From: Peptoniphilus sp034090345
GTDB lineage: Bacteria; Bacillota; Clostridia; Tissierellales; Peptoniphilaceae
Assembly (NCBI RefSeq): GCF_034090345.1
Contig: NZ_JAXDSS010000015.1
Span: forward strand, 1-64,000
DNA: 64,000 bases
Direction: 5' to 3'
Position numbers and translations under genes: made by a program. Positions 8,359-17,516 of the stretch are shown here, piece after piece (the first letter of the stretch is position 1; each line of letters opens with the position of its first letter). Under the pieces are notes generated by a model that searched no databases, was not told the DNA's origin, and saw only the letters and a program-made list of their open reading frames with translations.

Positions 8359-9297
8359 ATGGTTGAATTTGTACACAAGTCCGTTTTATTGAATGAGACG
8401 ATAGATCTTTTGAATGTAAGAGAAGGTGGCATATATGTGGACGGTACTATAGGTGGAGCTGGGCACTCACGTGAAATTCTCAAACGTATTGGAAACGATG
8501 GCCTTCTAATAGGTATAGATCAAGATACTAATGCACTTAAAAAAGCTGATTCAGTGCTTAGCAAAATAGGTTCAAACTATAAACTATTTCATGCCAATTA
8601 TAAAAATTTTGAGGATATTTTAAATGAGTTAAATATAGATAAGGTTGATGGAATTCTATTGGATTTAGGCGTTTCTTCACACCAATTTGATGAGGGTAGT
8701 AGAGGTTTTTCATATAATTATGATGCTAGATTGGATATGAGAATGGATACTACATCTAATTTAAGTGCTTGGGAAATTGTAAATGAATATTCAAAAGAAG
8801 AACTTACTAAGATAATAAAAGATTATTCTGAAGAAAGATTTGCATCTAAAATAGCTGATAAGATAGTTAAAAAAAGAAGTATAAAGCCAATAGATACAAC
8901 TTTTGAATTAGTTGAAGTGATAAAAGATGCGATCCCTTTAAAATTTAGAGTAAAAGGTGGACATCCTGCAAAGAAGACTTTCCAAGCTCTTAGAATTGAG
9001 ACAAATGATGAACTTGGAGTGTTGAGAAATGCATTAGATAGGATGATTAACAGATTGAATAAGAATGGAAGAATAGCCATAATATCTTTCCATTCTCTTG
9101 AAGATAGAATTGTAAAGGAAACTTTTAAGTACAGATTTTTAGACTGTGTATGTCCACCCGAAAGTCCTGTATGCACTTGTGATAAAAAAAGAGAAGTTGA
9201 AATAATTACGAGAAAACCGGTAGTGGCTACTGAAAAAGAATTGAAAGAAAATAATAGAGCCCACAGTGCTAAATTGAGGGTGGCAGAAAAAATATAG
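8359..9297 (+). CDS. rsmH: 16S rRNA (cytosine1402-N4)-methyltransferase RsmH
   Basis: 312 aa SAM-dependent methyltransferase (former MraW). The SAM-binding motif is VDGTIGGAGHS (28-38); family motifs include LDLGVSSHQFDEGSRGFSY, RLDMRMD and IISFHSLEDRIVK. It modifies C1402 in the 16S rRNA decoding centre. It is second in the dcw cluster, directly after mraZ, the usual order. A Cys-rich insert (CVCPPESPVCTC) near the C-terminus is typical of Firmicute members. Confidence 0.95.
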   Translation: MVEFVHKSVLLNETIDLLNVREGGIYVDGTIGGAGHSREILKRIGNDGLLIGIDQDTNALKKADSVLSKIGSNYKLFHANYKNFEDILNELNIDKVDGILLDLGVSSHQFDEGSRGFSYNYDARLDMRMDTTSNLSAWEIVNEYSKEELTKIIKDYSEERFASKIADKIVKKRSIKPIDTTFELVEVIKDAIPLKFRVKGGHPAKKTFQALRIETNDELGVLRNALDRMINRLNKNGRIAIISFHSLEDRIVKETFKYRFLDCVCPPESPVCTCDKKREVEIITRKPVVATEKELKENNRAHSAKLRVAEKI

Positions 9298-9310
9298 AGG
9301 TATTATATAG

Positions 9311-9727
9311 ATGTCTGAGCAAAGAAAATTTAGACAAGTAAAATTGAATAACAGACAATTAAAAGTCAAAAAGAGAAAAAATTTGGCAAAACCATTGTAT
9401 ATGACGATAGCTATTGTTATTATAATGTTCTTAGGGGTTTCTATAGCATATTCTCATTTATCAAGTATAGATAAAGATATAATTGCAAAAGAAAAAGAAA
9501 TATCTGATTTGAAAAAGACTAAATTAGCTTTGGAAGCAGAAGTTAAGGGGATAAAAAGTTCTACTGAAATACAAGATGAAGCAATGTATAAATTAGGAAT
9601 GGTATATCCATCACAAGACCAAATTGTTTATGTAGATATAAGCGAAAATAAAAGACAGTTAGATGTAAATCATAATGTTTTTTTGAGTCCAATTTTATCG
9701 GTGCTTAAATCCTTCACTAAGGATTAG
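9311..9727 (+). CDS. ftsL: Septum protein FtsL-like
   Basis: 138 aa bitopic membrane protein: basic cytoplasmic N-terminus (1-28), one TM helix (about 30-50), a heptad-like coiled coil (about 52-85), then AMYKLGMVYPSQDQIVYV, which fits the FtsL/DivIC end. FtsL is part of the divisome complex with FtsQ (DivIB) and DivIC. Sequence alone is too variable to be certain; position between rsmH and the division PBP is the main evidence. Confidence 0.8.
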   Translation: MSEQRKFRQVKLNNRQLKVKKRKNLAKPLYMTIAIVIIMFLGVSIAYSHLSSIDKDIIAKEKEISDLKKTKLALEAEVKGIKSSTEIQDEAMYKLGMVYPSQDQIVYVDISENKRQLDVNHNVFLSPILSVLKSFTKD

Positions 9728-9739
9728 GGGGAAATATAG

Positions 9740-12151
9740 TTGAAAGTAAATTTAAAAAGAGCTCGTGAGATAAATAGTTCGCAAAAGAATGCGAATTTTA
9801 AGATAAGTTTGATTTTTCTCGGGATGGCTCTTTTCTTTTTTATAATAATAATTAGAGTTCTATACATAAATATAGTAAGAGGAGAAGAACTAACTAGAAA
9901 GGGATTAAATCAGCTAACGAGTACAGAAATAGTTCAGGCCGACAGAGGTATAATTTACGATAGAAATAATAAAGAGTTAGTAGTAAATATAACCAAGTCA
10001 AATGTGTATTATAATATGGATTTTAAAAGAGGAGATATTTACTCAGATAAGGAAATAAAAGAAAAAAAGAAAAAAGTTGAAGAAGATTCTTTGGCTATTT
10101 CAAAAGTACTGAAAGTTCCTCAAGATAAAATAAAGAAAAAAATGGTTGGAGATAAGGTAGTACAAATTGTGTCTAATGTAGATAGAGATACAGCAAGTGC
10201 ATTAAGAGAACTCAAAATAGAAAAACTGTCTTTAGATGATGTGCCAAGGAGATTTTATCCTAATGGAAATATATTATCTAAAGTTTTGGGGTTTGTAACT
10301 GACGATGGGAATGGACAATACGGCCTTGAATCTAGTTATGATGGAATAATGAGCGGAATAGCAGGGAAAAATATTTCTATAAAAGCTAACACTCGTATGC
10401 AAATCCCACTTACAGACGAAGAATCTTATGCTCCAAAAGAAGGTCAAAACTTGATTCTTACAATAGATGATAATATACAAAAATTTGCTGAAGAAGCAGC
10501 TGAAAGATCAAGAACAAAGCATAACGCCGAAGAAGTCAATATAATAGTTCAGAGTACCAAGACCGGAGAAATTCTTGCCATGGCATCTTCATTAAGCTAT
10601 GATGCGAATAATCCTAAATCTCCTGTTGGAGACGCTCAAAAGAAGGATTGGGATTTGCTTAGTAAAGATGAAAAAGTCGTAGCTTGGTACAAAAACTGGA
10701 CAAATTTCAATGTGAGCTCTCAGTATGAACCGGGTTCTACTTTCAAATTAATAACTGCAGCAGCAGCGCTTGAAGAAGCTACAACATATCAATTAAAGGA
10801 ATATTATTGTCCTGGGCAGATTAAATTTTTTGATAAAGTAATAAAATGCGCTTCCAAAAATAACGGAACTAAAACAATGCAGCAAGCTGTAGTGGAATCA
10901 TGTAATATTACGCTTATGAAAATAGCAGAAGAATTGGGACCTGAAAAATTTTATAAGTATATAAAAGCGTTTGGATTTGGCGAAAAGACGGGAATAGACC
11001 TTCCTGCAGAAGCAGTTGGATCAATTCCAAATAATTATAAAGATATTTCAGAAATAAGACTTGCAACTATGAGTTATGGCCATGGTATAGCTATAACTCC
11101 AATACAACTCATCAATTCTGTATCTGCAATAGCAAATGGAGGAGATTTAAAAGTTCCAAGAGTTGTAAAAAGACTAGAAGATAGAAATAGAAATGTTTTA
11201 AAGAAGTTTGATTCTGTTTCCAAGAGAAAAGTAGTATCTTCTGAGACATCAAAGAAAATGTTAGATATCATGTATAAGGTTGTAGAGGATGGAACTGGTA
11301 AAAAGGCTAAGGTAGAAGGTTATAAAATTGGCGGTAAGACCGGTACAGCATATATACCTTCAAAAGCTGGAGGATACGAAGATGAATACATTTCATCATT
11401 TATAGGAGTTGCTCCAGTAGACAATCCTGAAATAACAGTTCTTGTAATAGTTCAAAAACCTAAGGGGGATTTCTTTGCGGCAACAGTTGCCACTCCGGCA
11501 GCTAAAGAAGTTTTAAAAAATTCTTTAGAATATTTAGGGATAGAAAAGACTCAACCTACAGATTATAAAGATAAAAAAGATGAACCTATGTTGGTTCCAA
11601 ATTTAAAAAATATGTTAGTAAGTGATGCCGGAAGAGAATTAGTAGATTTAGGATTTAAATTCAATACAAATCAAAATTCTTTGTTTGATGCAAGTATAGT
11701 TTTAAAGCAAGAACCAAAGGCTGGAACATTGGCAAAACCAGGGACTATTATAGATTTATATGTTTCTAATGACAAAGAAAAGTACATGCCTGATCTAATA
11801 GGTAAGAGTAAAGAAGAAATAGAGCTAGTTTTAAAAGCTATGGATGTAAGCTATAATATAAAAGGAACTGGAGTTGTTTTAGGACAATCAGTATTTGCAG
11901 GAACAAAATTAACAACTGACAGTAAAATTGAATTTGAAATGAGTAATAGCGAAGCAAAGATAGACACTAAACTAAAAGATGAAGAAACTGCATCCAGCCC
12001 AAAAGAAACAGGAAACAAAGAAACAGATATTAAAAATCGTGTTAAAGAAAAAGATGATAAATTAAATTCAAAAGTTAAGAAGGCCAATAATTCAGAGAAG
12101 ATAAAAAAATTTGAAAATAAAGATAATAAAACAGATAAATCTGTGAGGTAA
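9740..12151 (+). CDS. Division penicillin-binding protein with two PASTA domains
   Basis: 803 aa class B PBP (FtsI/PBP2B/SpoVD type). Start TTG 9740 follows GGGGGAAA. One TM helix (about 22-44), a dimerisation domain, then the transpeptidase with Ser333-x-x-Lys336 (GSTFK), SCN (387-389) and KTG (533-535). Two PASTA domains lie at about 617-676 and 681-736. It cross-links septal peptidoglycan together with FtsW. The last 60 residues are a Lys/Asp/Asn-rich, apparently disordered tail. It is the fourth gene of the dcw cluster. Confidence 0.93.
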   Translation: MKVNLKRAREINSSQKNANFKISLIFLGMALFFFIIIIRVLYINIVRGEELTRKGLNQLTSTEIVQADRGIIYDRNNKELVVNITKSNVYYNMDFKRGDIYSDKEIKEKKKKVEEDSLAISKVLKVPQDKIKKKMVGDKVVQIVSNVDRDTASALRELKIEKLSLDDVPRRFYPNGNILSKVLGFVTDDGNGQYGLESSYDGIMSGIAGKNISIKANTRMQIPLTDEESYAPKEGQNLILTIDDNIQKFAEEAAERSRTKHNAEEVNIIVQSTKTGEILAMASSLSYDANNPKSPVGDAQKKDWDLLSKDEKVVAWYKNWTNFNVSSQYEPGSTFKLITAAAALEEATTYQLKEYYCPGQIKFFDKVIKCASKNNGTKTMQQAVVESCNITLMKIAEELGPEKFYKYIKAFGFGEKTGIDLPAEAVGSIPNNYKDISEIRLATMSYGHGIAITPIQLINSVSAIANGGDLKVPRVVKRLEDRNRNVLKKFDSVSKRKVVSSETSKKMLDIMYKVVEDGTGKKAKVEGYKIGGKTGTAYIPSKAGGYEDEYISSFIGVAPVDNPEITVLVIVQKPKGDFFAATVATPAAKEVLKNSLEYLGIEKTQPTDYKDKKDEPMLVPNLKNMLVSDAGRELVDLGFKFNTNQNSLFDASIVLKQEPKAGTLAKPGTIIDLYVSNDKEKYMPDLIGKSKEEIELVLKAMDVSYNIKGTGVVLGQSVFAGTKLTTDSKIEFEMSNSEAKIDTKLKDEETASSPKETGNKETDIKNRVKEKDDKLNSKVKKANNSEKIKKFENKDNKTDKSVR

Positions 12152-12156
12152 GTTAA

Positions 12157-13164
12157 ATGCAAAGTATCAAAAATAACATGTGGCTGATAGTGGTTTGTAT
12201 TGCAGTCGCAGCAGCTTTTCCAATTTGGGGAGCTATATCAATAGTAATTTCTCTTATATTAGGTTATTATTTAATACCTATTTTAAGAAGGCTAAAGGCA
12301 GGTCAATCCATTAGAGAAGATGGGCCTCAAACACATTTGGTAAAGAGTGGAACACCTACAATAGGTGGGATAATCTTTTTATTTACTATAATTATAGTAA
12401 ATGTACTGGCGAGAAATTTAAATCTAGACTCTTTAATGATTTTATTCTCAACATTGGCTTTTGGTGCTGTAGGGTTGATAGACGACTATATAAAAGTTGT
12501 AAAAAAAAGGAATTTAGGACTTACAGCAAAACAAAAATTATTTTTACAAATATTTGTGGCTTGCATACTTTTAGCTTATCAATATAGTGGTGGAGAAGAT
12601 TCTACAGATATGATAATTCCAATAAGCATGAGCAGAATAAATTTACCTGTATTTTTATATATACCATTTATAATATTTGTGGTTGTAGGTACTGTCAACT
12701 CAGTTAACTTAACAGATGGGCTTGATGGACTTTCAAGTGGAGTTACTATAATTTGTATGACTTTCTTTGGAATAGTCGCCTATAAGTTACAGAATATGGG
12801 AATAGCCATGTTTTGTTTGATATTTGCAAGTGCATTGATAGGATTTTTATTTTACAATAAATATCCGGCGAAGGTGTTTATGGGGGATACGGGTTCGCTA
12901 GCTCTAGGTGGAGCTGTAAGCGCAATAGCAATTTTATTGAATTTACCTTTGATTTTACCTATAGCAGGTGGAATATACTTTATAGAAACTCTTTCTGTAA
13001 TAATTCAAGTAGTTTCATTTAAGACAAGAGGAAAGAGAGTATTTTTGATGGCCCCACTACATCACCACTTCGAACAACTGGTATGGAAAGAAACAAAAGT
13101 AGTTGCAGTATTCTATGTAGTAGAATTAATTTTATGTGTAATTTCATATTTTATGATTTTTTAA
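12157..13164 (+). CDS. mraY: Phospho-MurNAc-pentapeptide transferase MraY
   Basis: 335 aa polytopic membrane enzyme making lipid I from UDP-MurNAc-pentapeptide and undecaprenyl phosphate. Motifs seen are IDDYIKVVKKRN, NLTDGLDGL and KVFMGDTGSLALGG with the catalytic aspartates, and APLHHHFE near the C-terminus. About ten hydrophobic segments. It lies 5 nt after the PBP gene and ahead of murD, as in other dcw clusters. Confidence 0.95.
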   Translation: MQSIKNNMWLIVVCIAVAAAFPIWGAISIVISLILGYYLIPILRRLKAGQSIREDGPQTHLVKSGTPTIGGIIFLFTIIIVNVLARNLNLDSLMILFSTLAFGAVGLIDDYIKVVKKRNLGLTAKQKLFLQIFVACILLAYQYSGGEDSTDMIIPISMSRINLPVFLYIPFIIFVVVGTVNSVNLTDGLDGLSSGVTIICMTFFGIVAYKLQNMGIAMFCLIFASALIGFLFYNKYPAKVFMGDTGSLALGGAVSAIAILLNLPLILPIAGGIYFIETLSVIIQVVSFKTRGKRVFLMAPLHHHFEQLVWKETKVVAVFYVVELILCVISYFMIF

Positions 13165-13175
13165 TGAGGATATAA

Positions 13176-14471
13176 ATGAAAAAAAATATATTAATACTAG
13201 GAATGGGCATAAGCGGGAAAGCAATATATAATGAATTGAAAAAAAGTGATGTAAATATCTTTGTGTATGATGATAATCAAGAAAATTTAAAAGGATATAG
13301 AAAAGTTTTTGAATCTTTTGAAAAAGACAAAATAGAATTAGTTATAAAAAGTCCAGGTATTAAACCGACAAATGAAATTTTAAATTTGGCAAGAAATAAT
13401 GGTATAGAAATAATCACAGATGTAGAGTTGTTTTATAATATATCAGATAAAGATATCATAGCTGTAACAGGGACTAATGGAAAAACCACGACAACATCTT
13501 TGATATCTAGTATATTAAGTCAAGTATATAATGCTAAAGCTGTTGGGAACATAGGCGTTGGTGTTGTGGATGTTGTAGATGAAGAACTTGATTTTGTAGT
13601 TATAGAAGCTAGTTCATTCCAACTAAATGATGTGAAGTATTTTAGACCCAAAATTTCTGTAATTACAAACATAACTCCAGACCATTTGGATTGGCATGGA
13701 AATTTTGAAAATTATAGAGATGCCAAGTTAAATATATTAAAAAATCAAACTGAAGAAGATTTTGCGGTTTTAAATTATACTGATGAAATTTTGTCTAAAG
13801 TATCTTCAAAATCAAAAACATATTATTTTTCAATAGAAGATTCGGGATTGAAAGGAGCTTTTGTAAGAGAAGGAATTATCTATTTTAGAGATAAGGCTGA
13901 AGAAGCAGTATTTGACACAAAAGATTTAAAGCTTTTAGGAGATCACAATTTAGAAAATGTATTGGCAGCTGTATGCGTTGCTAAAATTGTAAAGGTAAAA
14001 CATGAATCTATAAAAAAAGCACTTAGTGAGTTTGGCGGAGTTGAACACAGACTTGAATTTGTGAAAGAAGTAAATGGAGTTAAGTATTTTAATGATTCAA
14101 AGGGAACGAATCCGGCATCAACAATAAAAGCTGTGGGCTCGTTTGAAGACAACTTGTTACTAATTGCAGGTGGATATCAAAAAAATGCCGATTATACAGA
14201 ATTGCTTGAAATTGCAAAAGATAAACTAAAAGCTTTGATATTATTAGGTGAAACTAAGTATGATATAAAAAACACAGCTGATAAATTAGGGATAGAGAGT
14301 ATAATTGTCAATAATCTAGAAGAAGCTTTAAATGTAGCTAAAGACACTTCTGTTAGAGGAGACAATGTATTGTTAAGTCCTGCTTGCGCTTCATGGGATA
14401 TGTATAGTTCTTATGAAGAGAGAGGCAAACATTTTAAAGAGTTGGTGATGAATTTAAATGAAAAAATATAA
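13176..14471 (+). CDS. murD: UDP-MurNAc-L-alanine:D-glutamate ligase MurD
   Basis: 431 aa Mur ligase. N-terminal Rossmann-like region (ILGMGISGKA, 7-16), ATP-binding GTNGKTTT (99-106), then EASSFQL and NDSKGTNPAST in the central and C-terminal domains. It adds D-glutamate to UDP-MurNAc-L-Ala in the cytoplasm. It overlaps ftsW by 14 nt. murC, murE and murF, often nearby, are not in this window. Confidence 0.94.
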   Translation: MKKNILILGMGISGKAIYNELKKSDVNIFVYDDNQENLKGYRKVFESFEKDKIELVIKSPGIKPTNEILNLARNNGIEIITDVELFYNISDKDIIAVTGTNGKTTTTSLISSILSQVYNAKAVGNIGVGVVDVVDEELDFVVIEASSFQLNDVKYFRPKISVITNITPDHLDWHGNFENYRDAKLNILKNQTEEDFAVLNYTDEILSKVSSKSKTYYFSIEDSGLKGAFVREGIIYFRDKAEEAVFDTKDLKLLGDHNLENVLAAVCVAKIVKVKHESIKKALSEFGGVEHRLEFVKEVNGVKYFNDSKGTNPASTIKAVGSFEDNLLLIAGGYQKNADYTELLEIAKDKLKALILLGETKYDIKNTADKLGIESIIVNNLEEALNVAKDTSVRGDNVLLSPACASWDMYSSYEERGKHFKELVMNLNEKI

Positions 14472-15558
14472 AGAAGCTCTCAAGTCTTTGGACTTGGGTC
14501 TTTTTATAACGGTGCTTTTGTTGATAGGAGTTGGACTTATATCTGTAACATCGGCATCATATCCAGTTGGGTCCAAAACATTTGGAGATGGACTTTATTT
14601 TGGAAAGAGATATTTTACTTTTATGATAGTGGGATTTTTTGGGATGTTAATAGCTTATAAATTTCCAAGAAAATTTTTTAAACGATATTCTTTTATACTT
14701 TTTTGCGGCACAATAATTTTAGTATTGATGTTATTTATTCCTAAATTTACAAATTATTCTCGTGGTTCAGGTAGATGGCTTAACTTACCTTTTCTTCCAT
14801 TAATACAACCATCAGATTTTGTAAAAATATCTTCGATATTATATATGGGGAAAATATTAGCTGAGAATAGATACAAACTATATAAAAGAGAAGTATTCTT
14901 TAAAATCATAGCCATAATCGGTATTGCAACTTTGCCGGTAATGTTAAAGGACTTGTCAACAGGATTTGTAATAGGAGCTACATTGTTGCTTATGTATATA
15001 GTTGCAGGTATATCTATGCATCAATTTGTAACATTATGTGGTATTGGAATTATTGTTTTAATACCAATGGTATTTAAGTATGCATATAGATTGGAAAGAA
15101 TTTTGGGGTTTTTAAATAGTAGCAAAGGTAGTTTGGACCAAAACTACCAAATAAATCAATCATTGTATGCAATTGCAATGGGTGGGGTTGGTGGAGTTGG
15201 ATATTTTCATTCAAGGCAAAAATATTTTAATTTAGCTGAAGCTCATAACGACTTTATTTTTTCTGTAATATGTGAAGAATTTGGTATGATAGGTGGTATA
15301 TTTGTAGTAGCTTTATTTTTTATATTTACTTATAGGGGATTAAGGATTGCAAGTAGAACAAAAAATAATTATGATAAATATGTAGCTGTTGGGTTGACAT
15401 CTTATATCGGGATGCAAGCCGTTATTAATATATGTGTTGGAGTTGGGATATTTCCGGTAACGGGTATAACACTACCTTTTATTTCGTATGGAGGTACAGC
15501 ACTTATAATGGCAATGATAGCAGCTGGATTTTTACTTAAAATATCAAAGGATGTGTAA
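14458..15558 (+). CDS. ftsW: SEDS glycosyltransferase FtsW
   Basis: 366 aa polytopic SEDS protein with about ten TM helices. Typical motifs are RWLNLPFLPLIQPSDFVKI, DLSTG, EAHNDFIFSVICEEFGM and TGITLPFISYGGTAL. It polymerises septal glycan strands from lipid II with the cognate class B PBP. Its position between murD and murG identifies it as FtsW; the second SEDS gene at 46996 is the RodA-like copy. Confidence 0.92.
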   Translation: MKKYKEALKSLDLGLFITVLLLIGVGLISVTSASYPVGSKTFGDGLYFGKRYFTFMIVGFFGMLIAYKFPRKFFKRYSFILFCGTIILVLMLFIPKFTNYSRGSGRWLNLPFLPLIQPSDFVKISSILYMGKILAENRYKLYKREVFFKIIAIIGIATLPVMLKDLSTGFVIGATLLLMYIVAGISMHQFVTLCGIGIIVLIPMVFKYAYRLERILGFLNSSKGSLDQNYQINQSLYAIAMGGVGGVGYFHSRQKYFNLAEAHNDFIFSVICEEFGMIGGIFVVALFFIFTYRGLRIASRTKNNYDKYVAVGLTSYIGMQAVINICVGVGIFPVTGITLPFISYGGTALIMAMIAAGFLLKISKDV

Positions 15559-15560
15559 TT

Positions 15561-16637
15561 TTGAAGTATATACTTTCAGGAGGAGGAACCGGAGGTCACA
15601 TATATCCGGCACTTGCCATAGCTGAAGAAATAAAAAAAAGAGATTCTTCAAGTGAGATACTATATGTTGGGAAAATAGCAGGACTTGAAGAAGAGCTTGC
15701 TAAAAAAGCGGGATTTGATTTTAAAGGAATCCATATAGAAGGATTACCTAGGAAAAAGGTGAATATAAAAACTGCAATTACTCTATTTAATCTTTTAAGA
15801 GGTTTGAGAGATTGTGAGAAGATAATAAAGAATTTTAAACCCGATATTGTAATAGGAACTGGAGGATATGTGTGTGCTCCGGTTGTTATGAAAGCTCAAC
15901 AAAAGGGAATAAAGACAGTTATTCAGGAACAAAATGCTTATCCCGGAAAGACAAATAGGTTTTTGGCGAGAAAAGCTTCTCTTTTGGCTTTGAGCTTCAA
16001 AGAAGCTGAAAAATATATGGACAATAAAAATATAATAATAACTGGAAATCCAGTAAGAGAAGACTTTTTATTAAAAACTCGTGAACAATCTAGAAAAGAG
16101 TTGAATTTAAAATTTGATGAAAAATTAGTGTTATCTTTTGGTGGCAGTGGTGGACAAGAGTCTACCAATGATGCGATGCTTGAAATTTTAAAGAATGAAT
16201 TGGATTTTAAGCTGGTTCATATAACAGGTAAACCACATTATGATGAATTTGTATCAAAGATGACAAAAAATAAAAAAGCAGAAATTTTAAATTATTCAGA
16301 TGAAATTTCAAAGTATATTTTAGCAAGTGATTTGATAATAACAAGTTCTTCGGCAATGGCTTTGGCTGAGATATCACAAGTTGGAAGGGCTAGTATTTTA
16401 ATACCAAAGGCATATACTGCGGGGAACCATCAATATCACAATGCTATGAGTTATAAAGATGCAGGAGCTTCATTAGTCATCTTGGAAGATGAATTAACAG
16501 GAGATAAACTTTTAAATTCTATAAATGAATTGTTAAACAACTCTCAAAAGAGAGAGGGAATGGCAGAAAACTCTAAAAAACTGGGTAATTCAGGTGCTGT
16601 AACTAAAATAGTAGATGAAATGATTAAATTAATTTAA
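15561..16637 (+). CDS. murG: Lipid II synthase MurG
   Basis: 358 aa GT-B glycosyltransferase. Start is TTG 15561, 2 nt after ftsW. The N-terminal GGGTGGHIYPALAIA (7-21) and FGGSGGQEST are the family glycine motifs. TSSSAMALAEISQVGRASILIP in the C-terminal lobe binds the UDP-GlcNAc donor. It adds GlcNAc to lipid I at the inner membrane face. Confidence 0.95.
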   Translation: MKYILSGGGTGGHIYPALAIAEEIKKRDSSSEILYVGKIAGLEEELAKKAGFDFKGIHIEGLPRKKVNIKTAITLFNLLRGLRDCEKIIKNFKPDIVIGTGGYVCAPVVMKAQQKGIKTVIQEQNAYPGKTNRFLARKASLLALSFKEAEKYMDNKNIIITGNPVREDFLLKTREQSRKELNLKFDEKLVLSFGGSGGQESTNDAMLEILKNELDFKLVHITGKPHYDEFVSKMTKNKKAEILNYSDEISKYILASDLIITSSSAMALAEISQVGRASILIPKAYTAGNHQYHNAMSYKDAGASLVILEDELTGDKLLNSINELLNNSQKREGMAENSKKLGNSGAVTKIVDEMIKLI

Positions 16638-16654
16638 TTGGGAAGCGAAAATAT

Positions 16655-17431
16655 ATGAAGAGACAGGTAAGGCTTGCAAAATATGAATATAGAAGAAAAC
16701 GAAAAAGATTTATGAATAGACTTTTTTTATTTTCAGTTATAATTTTGATCGCAATTTTTACTTTAAATAAAGTTGGTGCATTTAATGTTATAAGTGTTAG
16801 AGTAGAGGGTGCTGAAAGATTAAAGTCTACAGAAGTTATAAAAGTTTCGGGAATAAAAGTTGGACAAAGTTACTTTTCTATTTCGCCTAATAGTAGAGAG
16901 AGGGATTTAGAAAAAATACCTTTAGTAAAATCTGCAAAAATTAGTTTTAATTTTAAAAGAGAAGCTGTAATTAAACTTGAAGAAAGAATACCTAAATTTC
17001 AAATAGAAAATTTTTTAGAATACTATATGCTTGATGAAGATATGAAGATTATATCTAAAGAGAGTTCCAAAGCTGAAGTTCCAGAAATTAAAGACAATTT
17101 AAAGAAATTAAATTTAGGTGAAAAGATATACAAAGATGACAATAAAATTGAATTTTTTAAAGAACTTGTCAAGCAACCTGTCTATTCAAAAATAGAAAAT
17201 ATAGATTTAAATGGAACCTATTCATTGTTTACTAAAGATGGTATTCAAATTGTAATCGGGAAATTAGAAAATTTGGATTATAAGTTTAGAATGCTTGAAG
17301 AAATTTTAAAAGATATAGAAGCAACTGCGAAAAATGCCAGAATAATTGAATTGGACAAGGAAGATCCAATAGTTATGGTGGATGATCATAATAGAGAAAA
17401 TATTGAAGAAAATTTAGATGAAATTCAATAA
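16655..17431 (+). CDS. ftsQ: Cell division protein FtsQ/DivIB
   Basis: 258 aa bitopic protein: Arg/Lys-rich cytoplasmic N-terminus, one TM helix (about 20-40), a POTRA domain (about 43-115: FNVISVRVEGAERLKSTEVI) and an FtsQ beta domain to the C-terminus. It joins FtsL and DivIC in the divisome. It is the last gene of the main mraZ-led run; a 15-bp hairpin covers its stop codon and a fresh promoter for ftsZ follows. Confidence 0.88.
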   Translation: MKRQVRLAKYEYRRKRKRFMNRLFLFSVIILIAIFTLNKVGAFNVISVRVEGAERLKSTEVIKVSGIKVGQSYFSISPNSRERDLEKIPLVKSAKISFNFKREAVIKLEERIPKFQIENFLEYYMLDEDMKIISKESSKAEVPEIKDNLKKLNLGEKIYKDDNKIEFFKELVKQPVYSKIENIDLNGTYSLFTKDGIQIVIGKLENLDYKFRMLEEILKDIEATAKNARIIELDKEDPIVMVDDHNRENIEENLDEIQ

Positions 17432-17439
17432 TTTTCTCT
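17393..17439 (+). other. Hairpin over the ftsQ stop codon
   Basis: AGAGAAAATATTGAA (17393-17407) pairs with TTCAATA (17424-17430) plus TTTTCTCT (17432-17439), leaving A17431 bulged and a 16-nt loop. The ftsQ stop TAA (17429-17431) lies in the right arm. No T-run follows directly, so it is not a classical terminator. It could be an RNA-processing or mRNA-end-protecting structure ahead of the ftsZ promoter. Confidence 0.55.
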
Positions 17440-17444
17440 AAATA

Positions 17445-17473
17445 TTGACTATTTGAAGATTATTTCATAAAAT
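17445..17473 (+). promoter_or_regulatory. Vegetative promoter of ftsZ
   Basis: TTGACT (17445-17450), a 17-nt spacer and TAAAAT (17468-17473) give a near-consensus sigma-A promoter between ftsQ and ftsZ. It would let ftsZ be transcribed independently of the MraZ-controlled operon. Confidence 0.75.
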
Positions 17474-17516
17474 ATAAATAAGTTTATGATAAAGACGTTT
17501 TAATAGGAGGATGTGT

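Noticed and set aside
8823..9176. 117-aa minus-strand open frame inside rsmH
   Set aside because: Shadow of a strongly conserved gene, with no ribosome-binding site or family match.
11960..12151. Frameshift or fused gene at the Lys/Asp-rich end of the dcw PBP
   Set aside because: The frame is continuous from the second PASTA domain to the stop, and such charged tails occur in low-GC PBPs.
17511..17516. ATG start for ftsZ directly abutting AGGAGG
   Set aside because: No spacing for initiation; ATG 17517 has 6-nt spacing.
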